A program made the translations under genes and the position numbers. This document shows positions 1 through 9,169 of a stretch of 64,000 bases of DNA, in pieces. The notes beneath the pieces are model-generated. The model saw nothing but the letters and a program-made list of their open reading frames with translations. It was not told the origin of the DNA and did no database searches. The number at the start of each line of letters is the position of its first letter. The stretch's first letter is position 1. The stretch covers positions 4,030,001 through 4,094,000 of the forward strand of contig OV277871.1 in assembly GCA_922989275.2 (NCBI GenBank), in the 5' to 3' direction. This DNA comes from Gari tellinella. Lineage: Eukaryota; Mollusca; Bivalvia; Cardiida; Psammobiidae.

Positions 1-2
1 TT

Positions 3-446
3 AGAAACATGTATCTTGATATTAAGTCTTGTGTTGTCATAAATGGTCAGAAGTCAGACTTCTTCCAATGTAGCAGAGGATTAAGACAGGGTGAAAATCT
101 TTCCCCTATGCTGTTTTCATTATTCTTAAATGGTCTAGAACAATTTATGTACAATAACAATACCGGGGGTATAGATATTTTAGAAAATAACTTAGACATC
201 TATCTTAGACTTGTTGTCTTACTCTATGCTGATGGTACTGTTAGTTTTGCTAACACAGAAGATGAGTTGCAATCACTTTTGAATACTTTTTATGAATACT
301 CTACTACATGGAAGCTGGATATTAACTTTGATAAAACAAAAATACTTGTGTTTGGAGACAAAAAGGGTAGAAATAGAAATATAACAGTAAATAATAATGT
401 TATAGAAGTTGTCGATGGCTTCAAATACCTAGGGGTACTCTTTTAA
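3..446 (+). pseudogene. LINE reverse transcriptase palm fragment
   Basis: The translation contains the RT signature GLRQGENLSPMLFSLFLNGL early on, then LLYADG in place of the expected YADD, a KLDINFDKTKILVF block and a closing FKYLGVLF. The second catalytic aspartate is replaced by glycine (codon GGT at 234-236), which should abolish polymerase activity. The frame is already open at the window edge, so the ATG at 9 is internal and not a true start. It ends in a stop at 446, and the next domain continues in another frame. Confidence 0.85.
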
Positions 447-465
447 AAAAAATAGACAATTTGCA

Positions 466-759
466 GTGGCAAAAAAACATGTTGTTGAACAGGCAAGGAA
501 TGCGATGTTTAGTTTACATAGGAAACTGCGAAACCTAGATCTACCAATTGACTGTCAGCTTAAACTTTTTGATAACACAATTTTACCTATATTAACATAC
601 GGGTGCGAAGTTTGGGGTTTCGGTAATTTGGCAATATTAGAAAAAGTACATACAGATTTTCTTAAACATATTCTTCATGTTAAAAGGGGGACTCCTTATG
701 TTATGCTTTACGGTGATTTAGGTCGTTACCCTGTCTCAGTTGCCATTAAAAAAGAGTAA
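466..759 (+). pseudogene. LINE RT thumb fragment, frameshifted
   Basis: This piece continues the palm fragment in a different frame. Recognisable blocks are ILPILTYGCEVWGF, then a KVHTDFLKHIL stretch and a YGDLGRYP stretch, which are typical of the region after the palm in many animal LINE polyproteins. It is cut off by a stop at 759. The 760-1070 gap is the same element in decayed, frame-broken form. Confidence 0.8.
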
Positions 760-1070
760 TCGGATTTTGGCACAATTTAATTTACAATGACAATAAATTA
801 TCATCCTCCTAATACAAAGTTATACTTCCGATTTAAATAATAATGACAACCAATATCATTGGCTGAATAATGTAAACTCCATTTTAGACGAGTGTAGTTG
901 AAGTATATGGTTAAACCAGCAGTATCATGGATCAAGAAAAATGTTACTTCACAATGTCCTTAAAGAATCAATTTATTCAAATTTGGAATAGCGATGTTAA
1001 CGAGTTACCTAAATGTTTAAATTATAGAACATATAAAACGGAACATTAACTGGAAAACTATTTTGATATA

Positions 1071-1415
1071 TTGCCTAGGTTTTATATACAAGGATTTGTT
1101 AACTTTCGTATGTGTAACAATCGCTTGCCTATTGAAAAAGGTCGTTGGATAAATGTAGAACGTCAAAATCGAAAGTGCAATTTGTGTAATTTAAATGAAC
1201 TTGGTGATGAATTTCATTATCTTTTCAATTGTACTATTTTCAGAAATGGAAGAAGGAAATATATTCCATGTCTGAATTCCAGAAATAAGAATACTTTAAC
1301 TTTTGGCAAAATTATGTCAGAGAATGATGAAACAAAAATGATAAATATATCTAAATTTATTTCAATAATTCTTAAACACTGTCGGTGCCCGCCTGGCGTA
1401 GAAAACACGATTTAG
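1071..1415 (+). pseudogene. LINE C-terminal zinc-knuckle fragment
   Basis: The translation carries NRLPIEKGRW followed by CNLCNLNELGDEFHYLFNC, a C-x2-C-x8-H-x4-C zinc-knuckle motif found at the C-terminus of many LINE polyproteins. It is in the original palm frame again, so at least two frameshifts separate the pieces. The stop at 1415 probably marks the end of the ancestral ORF2. Confidence 0.8.
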
Positions 1416-1546
1416 TTTATTGCAATATACGAATATATTGATTGTCTTTTTCAATTCGTAGTTTTGTGATATGTTAGTTTTTGATGCGCCTTTTTTACCT
1501 TTGGCATGCTATGAATGACTTTGTGGTAACCTTTGCAAATAGTTTA

Positions 1547-1609
1547 GACCCAGATAAGACGCCGAGTAACTCGGTGTCTCATCAGAATCAAAACTGTTTG
1601 ACACGTTGC
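1547..1609. repeat. H1 hairpin, degenerate
   Basis: An imperfect inverted repeat of the H1 type (AGACCCAGATAAGACGCCG and its mirror around a short loop, ending AAACTGTTTG). It lies in or beside the LINE 3' tail. Confidence 0.55.
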
Positions 1610-1913
1610 TAGTAGTTCATGCGATAATGTCTGATTAGCATGCTAAATGTTAATAGATAGCCCGTATTTCATTTCATTCCCACACAGCCTGGTAATTATG
1701 TTTTGTTTATTGTGTTTTTGAATCTCATGTTACATATTTTACATGTACTGAGAGCAACAAATAAACTGTAAACTGTACACTTAAAGGTACTGGTTTCTTA
1801 GTACATTGTCATAATTACATTCGCCCCATACATTTCCGTTGAAAATAAATCCGTTTAATTAATAAATTCGTATAAATGCAACTGCTCCAGGGGCGGGATT
1901 TGTGTATATATCA

Positions 1914-2051
1914 GAACTGATTTATTCGGCGTTTAAGCGATATAAACGACAGAAAATGATCGGCAAATTAACCATGAATCGCGCTCGATTCGTGAAATTT
2001 GCCGAAATGTTTCTGTCGTTTTTTTCGTTTAAACGACGAAAAAATCAGTTC
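1914..2051. repeat. Palindromic MITE, arms about 65 bp
   Basis: The left arm begins GAACTGATTTATTCGGCG and the right arm ends with its mirror, ATCAGTTC. The arms pair over most of their length around a short centre. A partial copy of the same family is at 7273-7368. Confidence 0.75.
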
Positions 2052-2273
2052 ATTCTTAATTAACCAAGCTGTCAAACTTATTGCGAATGCTTACCTTCTG
2101 TAGATCCATTATAGAGTTAAATGTACACTATTGTTTCGATTCACTACTCGATTATTGCTACATGTACAAGCAGAACATATCGAGTCTGGTATATATACTG
2201 ACTTTGGTATAGTATGCGTTACTGAGACTCTAGAGGATAAAATTCTGTATATTTTTGTGTAAGATCAATATTT

Positions 2274-2362
2274 AATTCATTGAGTGAACATCAGATGTTA
2301 TAATTTCACGAGTGGCGAAGCCACGAGTGAACATATAACAGTGTGATGTTCACGAATGAATT
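2274..2362. repeat. Palindrome, arms about 43 bp
   Basis: AATTCATTGAGTGAACATC at the left is mirrored by GATGTTCACGAATGAATT at the right. The centre is GAGTGGCGAAGCCACGAG, giving a long imperfect hairpin. The centre resembles those of the palindromes at 40254-40400. Confidence 0.75.
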
Positions 2363-2509
2363 TAGATTTTTCACTGAAAAAATACAGTTATTCTATTCAT
2401 GTCAAGGAAATACATTGTTTATCAATTGAAAGCAAACTAAAAAATATTTTACCCCGTGTGGAGCCTCAAGTTTATATCGAACGCCTTTTCGTGACATTTT
2501 GCCGAACAA

Positions 2510-2539
2510 TGACGTCACTGATTTATTGATTTGACGTCA
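2510..2539. promoter_or_regulatory. Two perfect CRE (TGACGTCA) sites
   Basis: TGACGTCA occurs at 2510-2517 and again at 2532-2539. This is the consensus for CREB/ATF-type bZIP factors. The pair is inside a repeated element, and a similar pair occurs in its relative at 7023-7046. Binding is inferred from motif match only. Confidence 0.5.
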
Positions 2540-2956
2540 TCGGAATTACGTCGTTATTTTCTATCTTGGATTCGTTGTTTCCTTTGAGTGGTTCGCGACA
2601 AATCCGGCTGGCGGAATTAAACGATAAGACACGATTGGCTACGATTCTTCAGGAGGCCAAAAAAGCACGCTTGACGTTAATCACAATGCTTAAAACAGTG
2701 AAATTATCAAGTGATAATCTATTGCTATTTCCAGGTAATCCACCGGAAAACATAATTGCTAGTTCAGTTATTATTTTAAGTTTAGCAGATGTTTATGGTA
2801 ATATAATAGAAAGGAAAGGATTAATCATAGAGGTGGAATACCAAGTACAGTGGAGAAAACGTTAATCTATCACGTTTAAACGCAAACGCATTGCAAGGAA
2901 ATGAAGAAAATTATTTTTCTTTGACAATACTGAATGTTAATTTTAACCTGGACGGC

Positions 2957-3020
2957 AAACAGTTTGGAGCCTGATCAGACTCCGGGTTACCTAGCGTCTG
3001 ATCGGCCTCCAAACTGTTTA
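2957..3020. repeat. H1 hairpin inside F1
   Basis: AAACAGTTTGGAGCCTGATC is mirrored downstream with a few mismatches around a CCGGGTTACC centre. This is the standard internal hairpin of F1. Confidence 0.8.
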
Positions 3021-3039
3021 CATTGGAAAAATAGATTTA

Positions 3040-3790
3040 CACACCCTGTCGACTTATTAGGCAGCTATTTTAGAGCTACTACGATTGAGATGAGAGGCCG
3101 TTTCCGGGCGTTGATAGAGGCCACAAAAACATGACAGAAAGGTGAGTCAAGTTTCGATTTTACTTCAAAACAGTAGTTTTCTAGGGGTTTTCTAGGAATC
3201 GGGGAATGTAGTTCCACGTAAAAATGTCTAGTTGATGAATAAGTTATCATCGTATGCTCCATTATTGCGATGTGCCGCCCCAATTACATTCGGCGCAAAC
3301 GTGACACGATCATTTTCAAACCGAAAGTGGTCAAAACATCAGCATTTATGTGCATAAAATTGCAATGCACGACTTTATCATGCATCTAACGCAGATTTAA
3401 GATGCATACGAACACTATTGACTGTTTGGCATACATTATGTACACCGGAACACGGAACTTTGGATATTATGTGCCAACTTTCTAAAAGAGGTGCCTTCGA
3501 GGCTATGAGGTGGCTGATAAGAGCCGAGCAACCTACTAAGAGCAGTTTTTCTGTTGAACAGATTTAGGGCTGATATTGTCCAAAATTGCTATATTTCATC
3601 GAAACCATGACCTGTCATGATTCCAAGTGAGGTTCCCAGGAATAATACGGCTTTATATAATCTTAATTAAAACCTTAAATGCAATGAAACGGATATAAAG
3701 AGGTCTGATTGTAAGCAAATTGGAACATGAACAATTTTCTGATTTGCAAATAGATGGAAAGTATACTTTAAATATGTACTTTGTTTTTTA
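3040..3790 (+). repeat. Left long TIR of the 2.5-kb transposon
   Basis: Matches the reverse complement of 5060-5557 at about 95% over the outer 170 bp checked by eye. It includes an extra stretch at about 3440-3660 that the right arm lacks. The third relative at 12300-12957 does carry that stretch. Confidence 0.75.
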
Positions 3791-4132
3791 CACAAGTGAG
3801 ATTCAACACGAATGAATAAGTAAGTGCTTATGCATTCGTGGATTCAACAACAACAACTCTCAAATACATAAATGACTAACAATTCATGAAAATGACACAG
3901 AAGCAGTATACCACTTACATTTTCCTTTCGTTTCAGATGGGTGTGTTTCGGGGTATTAGGAGAAAAGGCCTGTTCTTGGCGAAGAAAAAACCTAGATATG
4001 CACATCGAAGACACAGCTACACCGCTCAAATCGAATTTAATATGCTTAATCAAATATTCCTCTAAGTAGTACCCAAGCGAAGATTAAAAAGACAATTCAA
4101 GATATCAGAAGTGCCAGTAAATAATCACCAGA

Positions 4133-4412
4133 TCTAAAACGTTTTCGTTTTTTGTCCCCAATATCTAAAAACGATGAAATTGTTTTGAGCACATTTTACA
4201 CAAAAACTAGACGAACATCGTTTGACAATAGTGCAGACATACCAACAAACATTTACCTAACGGCGATTCCAGAGAAACAAACACTACCAACTTGTTTAGA
4301 CGATGAAACATATCTGTACCCTGAGGACTCCTTTTGTGACATAGATATGAACAATATCCCAGATGACAGTTTTCGAACAGAAACCAAGTCGTCGAATCAA
4401 GAAAGTATATAG
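4133..4412 (+). CDS. Possible passenger exon in transposon, acidic C-terminus
   Basis: An open frame follows a CCAG acceptor-like site near 4132 and ends in TAG at 4412. It has no convincing ATG. The peptide is polar, with a KRFRFLSP start and an acidic tail (LDDETYLYPEDSF, NNIPDDSF). I do not recognise the family. Just upstream, at about 3936, TTTTCCTTTCGTTTCAG resembles an acceptor leading into another short open frame that stops by 4068. These may be remnants of a captured or native transposon gene, or chance. Confidence 0.2.
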
Positions 4413-5059
4413 GACCTGCTTAAAAGTGTTTTGCCAGTGCTTGAATAGCAAGGCGTAAAATGAAATATGAATAAAAAGACATTTTAAATAACGACATTTG
4501 ATTAAAGCTGAACAATTTATTACGTTAATTTAAACCACATCCTACATTCTGCATGTACAAAGCAGTCAGATGTTGTGGGTTTGTGTATAAGGCGAAGACC
4601 TTTTCACTCTAGAATGCGGAAACAGTGTCATATACTGATTTTGAATACATGATAAAAGGTGATCACGCATTCAAAAAGTACCTCCTTGTTACATTGGTGG
4701 TATATAAGATATAAGATAAATGATCAACGCCTGGTATTGACAGAGGTCTAATTACGCGACGTCACTTAAAAATTCTTTCCGAACAGATTTCCGTGTTTTG
4801 TTAAATTTCCGACCATTTCAGTCCTTTGTTAATTCTAAAAATAGATTTCCCGTTTATTGTTTATTTTTTATTTAGATATCCGAGATACGTGAGTCCGTGA
4901 AAATCCGTGGTTTGTTTACCTCCCTAATACAACTCGTTGCGACACAACCCCTCCTCCTAGATATTATCTATACACGTAATAACTATATATGACGTTTTTA
5001 AGTGCTTGCTTTTTCAGCCGTTGAAAGGTTGTTGTTTCCATTCTTTTGTGTAAAAGTTT

Positions 5060-5557
5060 CTCTTTGCTAATCAGAAAATTGTTTATGTTCCAATTTGCTA
5101 AAAATCAACGGTGACCTCTTTATATCCATTTCATTGCATTTAGAATTTAAATTAATATTTTATTAACCAAACAGTCAATAGTGTTCGTGTACATCTTAAA
5201 TCTGCGTTAGATGCATGATAAATTCGTGCATTGCAATTTTATGCACATATATGTTGATGTGTTGACCACTTTCGGTTTGAAAATGATCGTGTCACGTTTG
5301 CGCCGAATGTAATTGGGGCGTCACATCACAATAAAGGAGCATACGATGGTAACAAATTCATCAACTAGACATTTTTACGTGGAACAACATTCCCCGATTT
5401 CTAGAAAACCCCCAGAAAACTACTGTTTTGAAGTAAAATCGAAACTTGATTCACCTTTCTGTCATGTTTTTTGTGGCCTCTATCAACGCCCGGAAATGGC
5501 CTCGCATCTAAATCGTAGTAGCTCTAAAAGAGCTGCCTAATAAGTCGACAGGGTGTG
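5060..5557 (-). repeat. Right long TIR of the 2.5-kb transposon
   Basis: Inverted copy of the left TIR with an internal deletion. It ends GTCGACAGGGTGTG next to the ATTTA duplication. Confidence 0.75.
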
Positions 5558-5607
5558 ATTTAGCGAAAACGCGTTTATTGGGAAAGAATAACGTTTTCTC
5601 GACTGTA

Positions 5608-5803
5608 GTTTATGTTTCATCTAGCATTCGTCATAAAAAGTCAGTTACGTGTAGAGCTGGAACAGCTTTCAAATTGTCCTGAATTGCTTTGGATTAGCAG
5701 CAATTCACCCACTCAATCGGTTAGATGTTCAAAAGCACATTTTAAGAGTTCTCCAAATGTCTGCTGTCCGAATTGCAAAATTAATGTGCGGATGAATGAC
5801 CTA
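5608..5803. other. Unassigned spacer between two F1 copies
   Basis: About 200 bp of sequence unlike the named families. A 75-codon open frame (5612-5836) covers it but runs into the next F1 terminus and has no recognised domain, so I do not call a gene. Confidence 0.4.
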
Positions 5804-6049
5804 TACAGTGTAGAAAACGTTATTCTTTCCCAATAAACGCGTTTACGCTAAAACAATGATATCCATTGCAAACAGATTGGAGCCAGATCAGACGCCGGGT
5901 AACCCGGCGTCTGATCAGGCTCCAAGCTGTTTGCTACTCAGATTAAAAAACAATGATCAGAAATGTCAAAACATTGTAATTTTCTACATTTTAGCGATTT
6001 GCGTTTCGTTTGCGTTTAAACGGGAAAGAATAACGTTTTCCCCACTATA
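5804..6049. mobile_element. F1 MITE, full length
   Basis: Runs from TACAGTGTAGAAAACG to CGTTTTCCCCACTATA, TA-flanked, about 246 bp. The central H1 hairpin (about 5868-5931) has GACGCCGGGTAACCCGGCGTC at its tip. Confidence 0.9.
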
Positions 6050-6529
6050 CGCCTTAACTCCTTTGAGGACGATATTCATAGGCACCCCCTTATTGAGCAG
6101 TTTTATTTTTGTTTCAATGGAAATAAATTGGTCGAATGTAAATAAACCAGAATACACAATTTAAATGTACATATATTGTCTGCATGGATGATACCTGCAA
6201 TTAAACAATTGTATGGAACATTTTTCATAAACCGGGATCATTAGCCATCAGCATATAAGGCAACAATAGTTCAAATGCAATGCACACCCACATGTATATT
6301 GTTTTGATTTGATCGCTGACGACCAATACCAGATTCAATAAAAAAAAAGGTAGAATAAAAAGAGGAAGGACAAAGAGATATGTGAAACAGTAATATCATA
6401 AAAGGCAAACAATATTACTACAACGCAGCATACATTATTATTTCCCGCTGAAATTCAAACAAAATGCAATCACAATGCAATGAAGTGTAGCAAATAACAA
6501 CTGTTTCAAATGTCTCACTATTTGTTTTA

Positions 6530-6634
6530 TCTGAGTGAACAACAGTGTGGAGCCTGATCAGACGCCGGGTTACAATTAATAATTAATGCGTCAATGCCTT
6601 TATTGGGAAATAATAAGCGTATTCTCACCTATAT
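6530..6634. mobile_element. F1 fragment
   Basis: Half of an H1 hairpin (GTGGAGCCTGATCAGACGCC) is followed directly by a diverged F1 right end (TTATTGGGAAATAATAAGCG). It is truncated and internally deleted. Confidence 0.6.
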
Positions 6635-7022
6635 GCATTATACAGTGAAAAAGACGTTGTTATTTCCCTATATTTACATTCGCCCCATTCAAATCTATTG
6701 AAAAAAAATACTGTTCATTTCGTGTAAACGCTATTTCTCGAGAGGGCGGGACTTGTGGATAAGTTTCGAATAGGAGGCGGGCATATGAATTTTTCGTTCG
6801 CGAATTAATCTTTGGAACGTGGACAGCAAACATTTGGCGGATTTTTAAAAAAATGTTCATAGCCGATCTATGTCTTACTTTTAGCGGAAATCATGATTCC
6901 CGACTAAAATTCTTCTTTATTATTAAGATAAATTGCAAGAAAATTGATATACCTTATAGACAGCAGCTGTCTGCATTTCTTTATGACAAGAAAATCAATA
7001 TATATTTTATCCTACTGTAAAA

Positions 7023-7046
7023 TGACGTCACTTCTAAATGACGTCA
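7023..7046. promoter_or_regulatory. Two perfect CRE (TGACGTCA) sites
   Basis: TGACGTCA at 7023-7030 and 7039-7046, 16 bp apart start to start. This repeats the arrangement of 2510-2539 in the related element. Confidence 0.5.
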
Positions 7047-7272
7047 AATCGGCATTTTCGCGCCAAACTGTCAAGTTGTTGATCTTAGAATGTAAACAAT
7101 GGAACTTATTGTTTTGCTTTCTATTGTACACAGCTTCAACAATTCGGTCATAGCTGTTCCTTGCAGGGTACACATTATTCGTGTTATCAACCTCTAAAAT
7201 GGATTAAGCATACATGCGTACTATTAAAATGTTAATTTGATATTAGAAATTACAGCAAATATATTGTTAATA

Positions 7273-7368
7273 TAAGAAATGAACTAGCTAGCGCGATTCA
7301 TGGTATTTGCCTATAATTTTCTGTCGTTTATTTCGCTTGAACGCCGAAACAAATCAGTTCATTTCTTA
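7273..7368. repeat. Palindromic MITE, partial
   Basis: TAAGAAATGAACT at the left mirrors AGTTCATTTCTTA at the right. The right half matches the palindrome at 1914-2051, while the left half is shortened. Confidence 0.65.
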
Positions 7369-7480
7369 AATAAACGCGTTTACGCTTAAACATTTTGTCC
7401 ATTGGAAACAGTTAGGGGCAAGATCAGAGGTCGTGTAACTTGGCTCTAATTAGTTTGTCTTTCATATTACAACGAATTGT
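7366..7480. mobile_element. F1 fragment, diverged
   Basis: AAATAAACGCGTTTACGCTTAAAC followed by a badly diverged H1 hairpin. The terminal TACAGTGG is missing. Confidence 0.6.
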
Positions 7481-7593
7481 CAACACATTCAAGAAATGTC
7501 CAGTTATCCTTTTCTTAAAAGTGGAACCTTATTATGTTAGTCATTAGACGAAATAATTAAAACAAGTGTTTTTATTTTAATAGCTAATAAATG

Positions 7594-7809
7594 TACAGTA
7601 GAGAAAACGTTATTCCTTCCCAATAAAACGCGTTTACGCTAAACTGTTATTTCCAATGCAAACAGTAAACCGGCGCTGATCAGGCTCAAAACTGTTTGCT
7701 ACTCAGATTAAAACGAATACTCAGAATTATTAAAAAGTTGTCATTTTATACAGTTTAGTGCTTTGCGTTTTGTGTTTCAACGGGAAAGAATAACGTTTTC
7801 TCCACTGTA
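7594..7809. mobile_element. F1 MITE with deleted hairpin arm
   Basis: Both termini are intact (TACAGTAGAGAAAACG and TTTTCTCCACTGTA), but the left arm of the H1 hairpin is largely missing, so the copy is about 216 bp. Confidence 0.85.
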
Positions 7810-7856
7810 ACATGTAGACAACAATGGGCACACACAAGTGTTTTTATTTCAATAGC

Positions 7857-8121
7857 TACAGTGGAGAAAACGCTATTCTTTCCAAATAAACGCGTTTTTT
7901 TTTAAGGCTAAAACAATTTTTTTCCATTGCAAACAGTTTGGAGCCAGATCAGACGTCGGGTAACCCGGCGTCTGATCAGGCTACACACTGTTTGCCACTC
8001 AGATTAAAATAGATACATGTAGTTAGAATTGTCAACAAGTTGTCATTTCTTACGTTTAAGTGATTTGCGTTTGCGTTTCGTTTGCGTTTAAACGGGAAAG
8101 AATAACGTATTCTCCACTGTA
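7857..8121. mobile_element. F1 MITE, full length, beside PAN-like exon
   Basis: About 265 bp, TA-flanked, with an H1 hairpin in the middle. Its right end at 8121 lies about 8 bp from the splice donor proposed for the minus-strand exon at 8130-8444. If that exon is real, the MITE sits at the very start of its intron. Confidence 0.9.
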
Positions 8122-8129
8122 ATAAATAC

Positions 8130-8444
8130 CCGTGGCCACTCCGCCTTATCAGAGTAAGTGGGATCCAAGCCGCCTTCAAAGGTCCACTGATATGCGCTTT
8201 TTGGGTTCAAGATTAATGCACAGGTTTTGTGCAATTTCCAGTGAAGAAAGGATTTGCAAGCTTTTATGTAGAAACATTCCTTTGCACACTCTGGGCGGCG
8301 GTTAACAAAATAAAAGAAGTCCACGATTCCATGTTGAACTGACCATCCTAAACTAGTCGGCGGTACGCTGAACTTTGTTACCGACTGTTGAAATGTTATT
8401 TGCAATATAGTCGAGGTCAGATACACGATCCGTAAGAACATCAT
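8130..8444 (-). CDS. First exon: signal peptide plus PAN/Apple-like domain
   Basis: The minus-strand frame opens with ATGATG at 8444. The N-terminus (MMFLRIVYLTSTILQITF) looks like a signal peptide, so a secreted or membrane protein is likely. Around residues 50-75, CAKECFYIKACKSFLHW continues to a fourth cysteine 11 residues after the third. This C-x3-C-x5-C-x11-C spacing fits PAN/Apple-type adhesion domains, which are abundant in mollusc extracellular proteins. The open frame runs into an F1 MITE, so the coding exon most likely ends at a GTATTT donor (8129-8128) after an Arg codon. No later exon was found in the window. The function cannot be narrowed further. Both the domain call and the splice site are inferred by eye. 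Confidence 0.55.
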
Positions 8445-8636
8445 GATGTGTTATATGTTACTTTAGCGTCACAACTAAAGTCTAGCGCTCTGAAAACAAC
8501 TGAAGAAATAACAACGGAACTTCAAAATGCAGGGCTGCCATAAGTTGACATCAAAAATCATAATATTTTTCAAGTTCAACTTTACCAATCGTACCTTTTC
8601 CCCATCGTCTGTTTCTAGTTTTGTTGACACGTGACT

Positions 8637-8713
8637 ACTTAAAGCAGGCTGGAAGTAAAGCAGAATGCGCCTTAAGGCGCATTCTGCTTTACTTTCAGTC
8701 TGCTTTAAGCTAC
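8637..8713. repeat. H2 hairpin, nearly perfect
   Basis: ACTTAAAGCAGGCTGGAAGT and its mirror, with GCGCCTTAAGGCGC at the tip. The usual F2 flanks are not evident, so it may be a solo module or a decayed F2. Confidence 0.8.
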
Positions 8714-8934
8714 CATGTACTAGAAAAAAATCAGAAGATTTAGGAAAAATCCGGAGAAATGGCAGCCCTGAAAATGCTAATTAAAAAGTTAATTAATAAT
8801 TGATGTTAAAACCTTTCGATGGCATTATGTCGTCTACTTAAGATAACTGCTGTCTGCTTTTATTTCTCAAGTCTCACATTTAGGAATACTGACTATTTAA
8901 AGTAATACATGTATCGTCATCACGTTTCCAACCC

Positions 8935-8992
8935 GATTTGGATCAGACGCCGCGTTACGCTGCATCTGACCATGATTCAAACTGTTCGCAAA
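8935..8992. repeat. H1 hairpin, diverged
   Basis: GATTTGGATCAGACGCCGCG with an imperfect mirror (GCTGCATCTGACCATGATTC). It resembles the hairpin variant found in F5. Confidence 0.6.
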
Positions 8993-9169
8993 TAACGATT
9001 GTACTCGGGGTAAGGTAACGAAGATGTTAAGTCAGTCGTTGAAACGCAGCTACTTTGTAACATCACATCGAATCAGCTCAACCAATCATAACTAATTAGT
9101 AGGACCGTAATAAAACGGAACAAGACCGGTCATTGTCGGTACACGTCAAGGTTCCTAACCTTGCTCACG

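Larger units (their letters stand above)
1..1775 (+). mobile_element. Non-LTR retrotransposon (LINE), 3' half, decayed
   Basis: The window opens inside a LINE. Three reading-frame pieces in order show the reverse-transcriptase palm, the RT thumb and a C-terminal zinc knuckle, separated by frameshifts and stops. A non-coding tail follows, ending near 1775 with AATAAA-like sequence and short AACTGTA repeats, as expected for a LINE 3' end. The 5' part (endonuclease) lies off the window. The element cannot make a functional protein from this copy. Confidence 0.85.
1800..2560. mobile_element. DNA-transposon-like fragment with two CREs
   Basis: Shares several blocks in the same order with 6660-7370: TTACATTCGCCCCAT, a GGGCGGGA(T/C)TTGTG block, and a closely spaced pair of TGACGTCA sites. 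The two therefore look like copies of one larger element. It contains the palindromes at 1914-2051 and 2274-2362. No transposase is visible. Confidence 0.45.
3040..5557. mobile_element. 2.5-kb DNA transposon, long TIRs, 5-bp TSD
   Basis: Both ends start CACACCCTGTCGACTTATTA when read inward and remain nearly identical for several hundred bases. A 5-bp target duplication ATTTA flanks it (3035-3039 and 5558-5562). An uninterrupted F1 copy elsewhere (10201-10230) shows the single ATTTA expected of an empty site. The left TIR runs to about 3790; the right one lacks about 200 bp of it. The middle (about 3790-5040) has only short ORFs and no recognised transposase, so it is probably non-autonomous. 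CAC-starting termini with 5-bp duplications recall Transib/RAG-like elements, but the superfamily is not established. Confidence 0.85.
2846..5607. mobile_element. F1 MITE copy split by a 2.5-kb insertion
   Basis: The left end is TACAGTGGAGAAAACGTTA at 2846 and the right end AACGTTTTCTCGACTGTA at 5607, both abutting TA. The H1 hairpin lies at 2957-3020. The copy is interrupted by another transposon (3040-5557), whose removal rejoins a normal F1 interior. The TA flanks and CAGTG termini suggest a Tc1/mariner-type non-autonomous element. Confidence 0.85.
6641..7368. mobile_element. CRE-bearing transposon fragment, F1-like left end
   Basis: Begins with a TACAGTGAAAAAGACGTT terminus resembling F1, then follows the same block order as 1800-2560, including the GCGGGACTTGTGG block and two TGACGTCA sites. 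It ends with half of the palindromic family seen at 1914-2051. Possibly a longer relative that helped to build the short F1 elements. Confidence 0.45.

Noticed and set aside
2566..2865. 99-codon plus-strand open frame after the CRE pair
   Set aside because: It starts at TTG, not ATG, runs into the F1 terminus at 2846, and lies in a repeated element. No domain seen.
5313..5540. 75-codon open frame
   Set aside because: Entirely within the right long TIR of the 2.5-kb transposon. The matching frame in the left TIR (minus strand, 3283-3065) is the same sequence inverted.
5612..5836. 75-codon open frame with CCPNCK motif
   Set aside because: Ends inside an F1 terminus and has no homology that I recognise. 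The cysteine pair alone is not enough.
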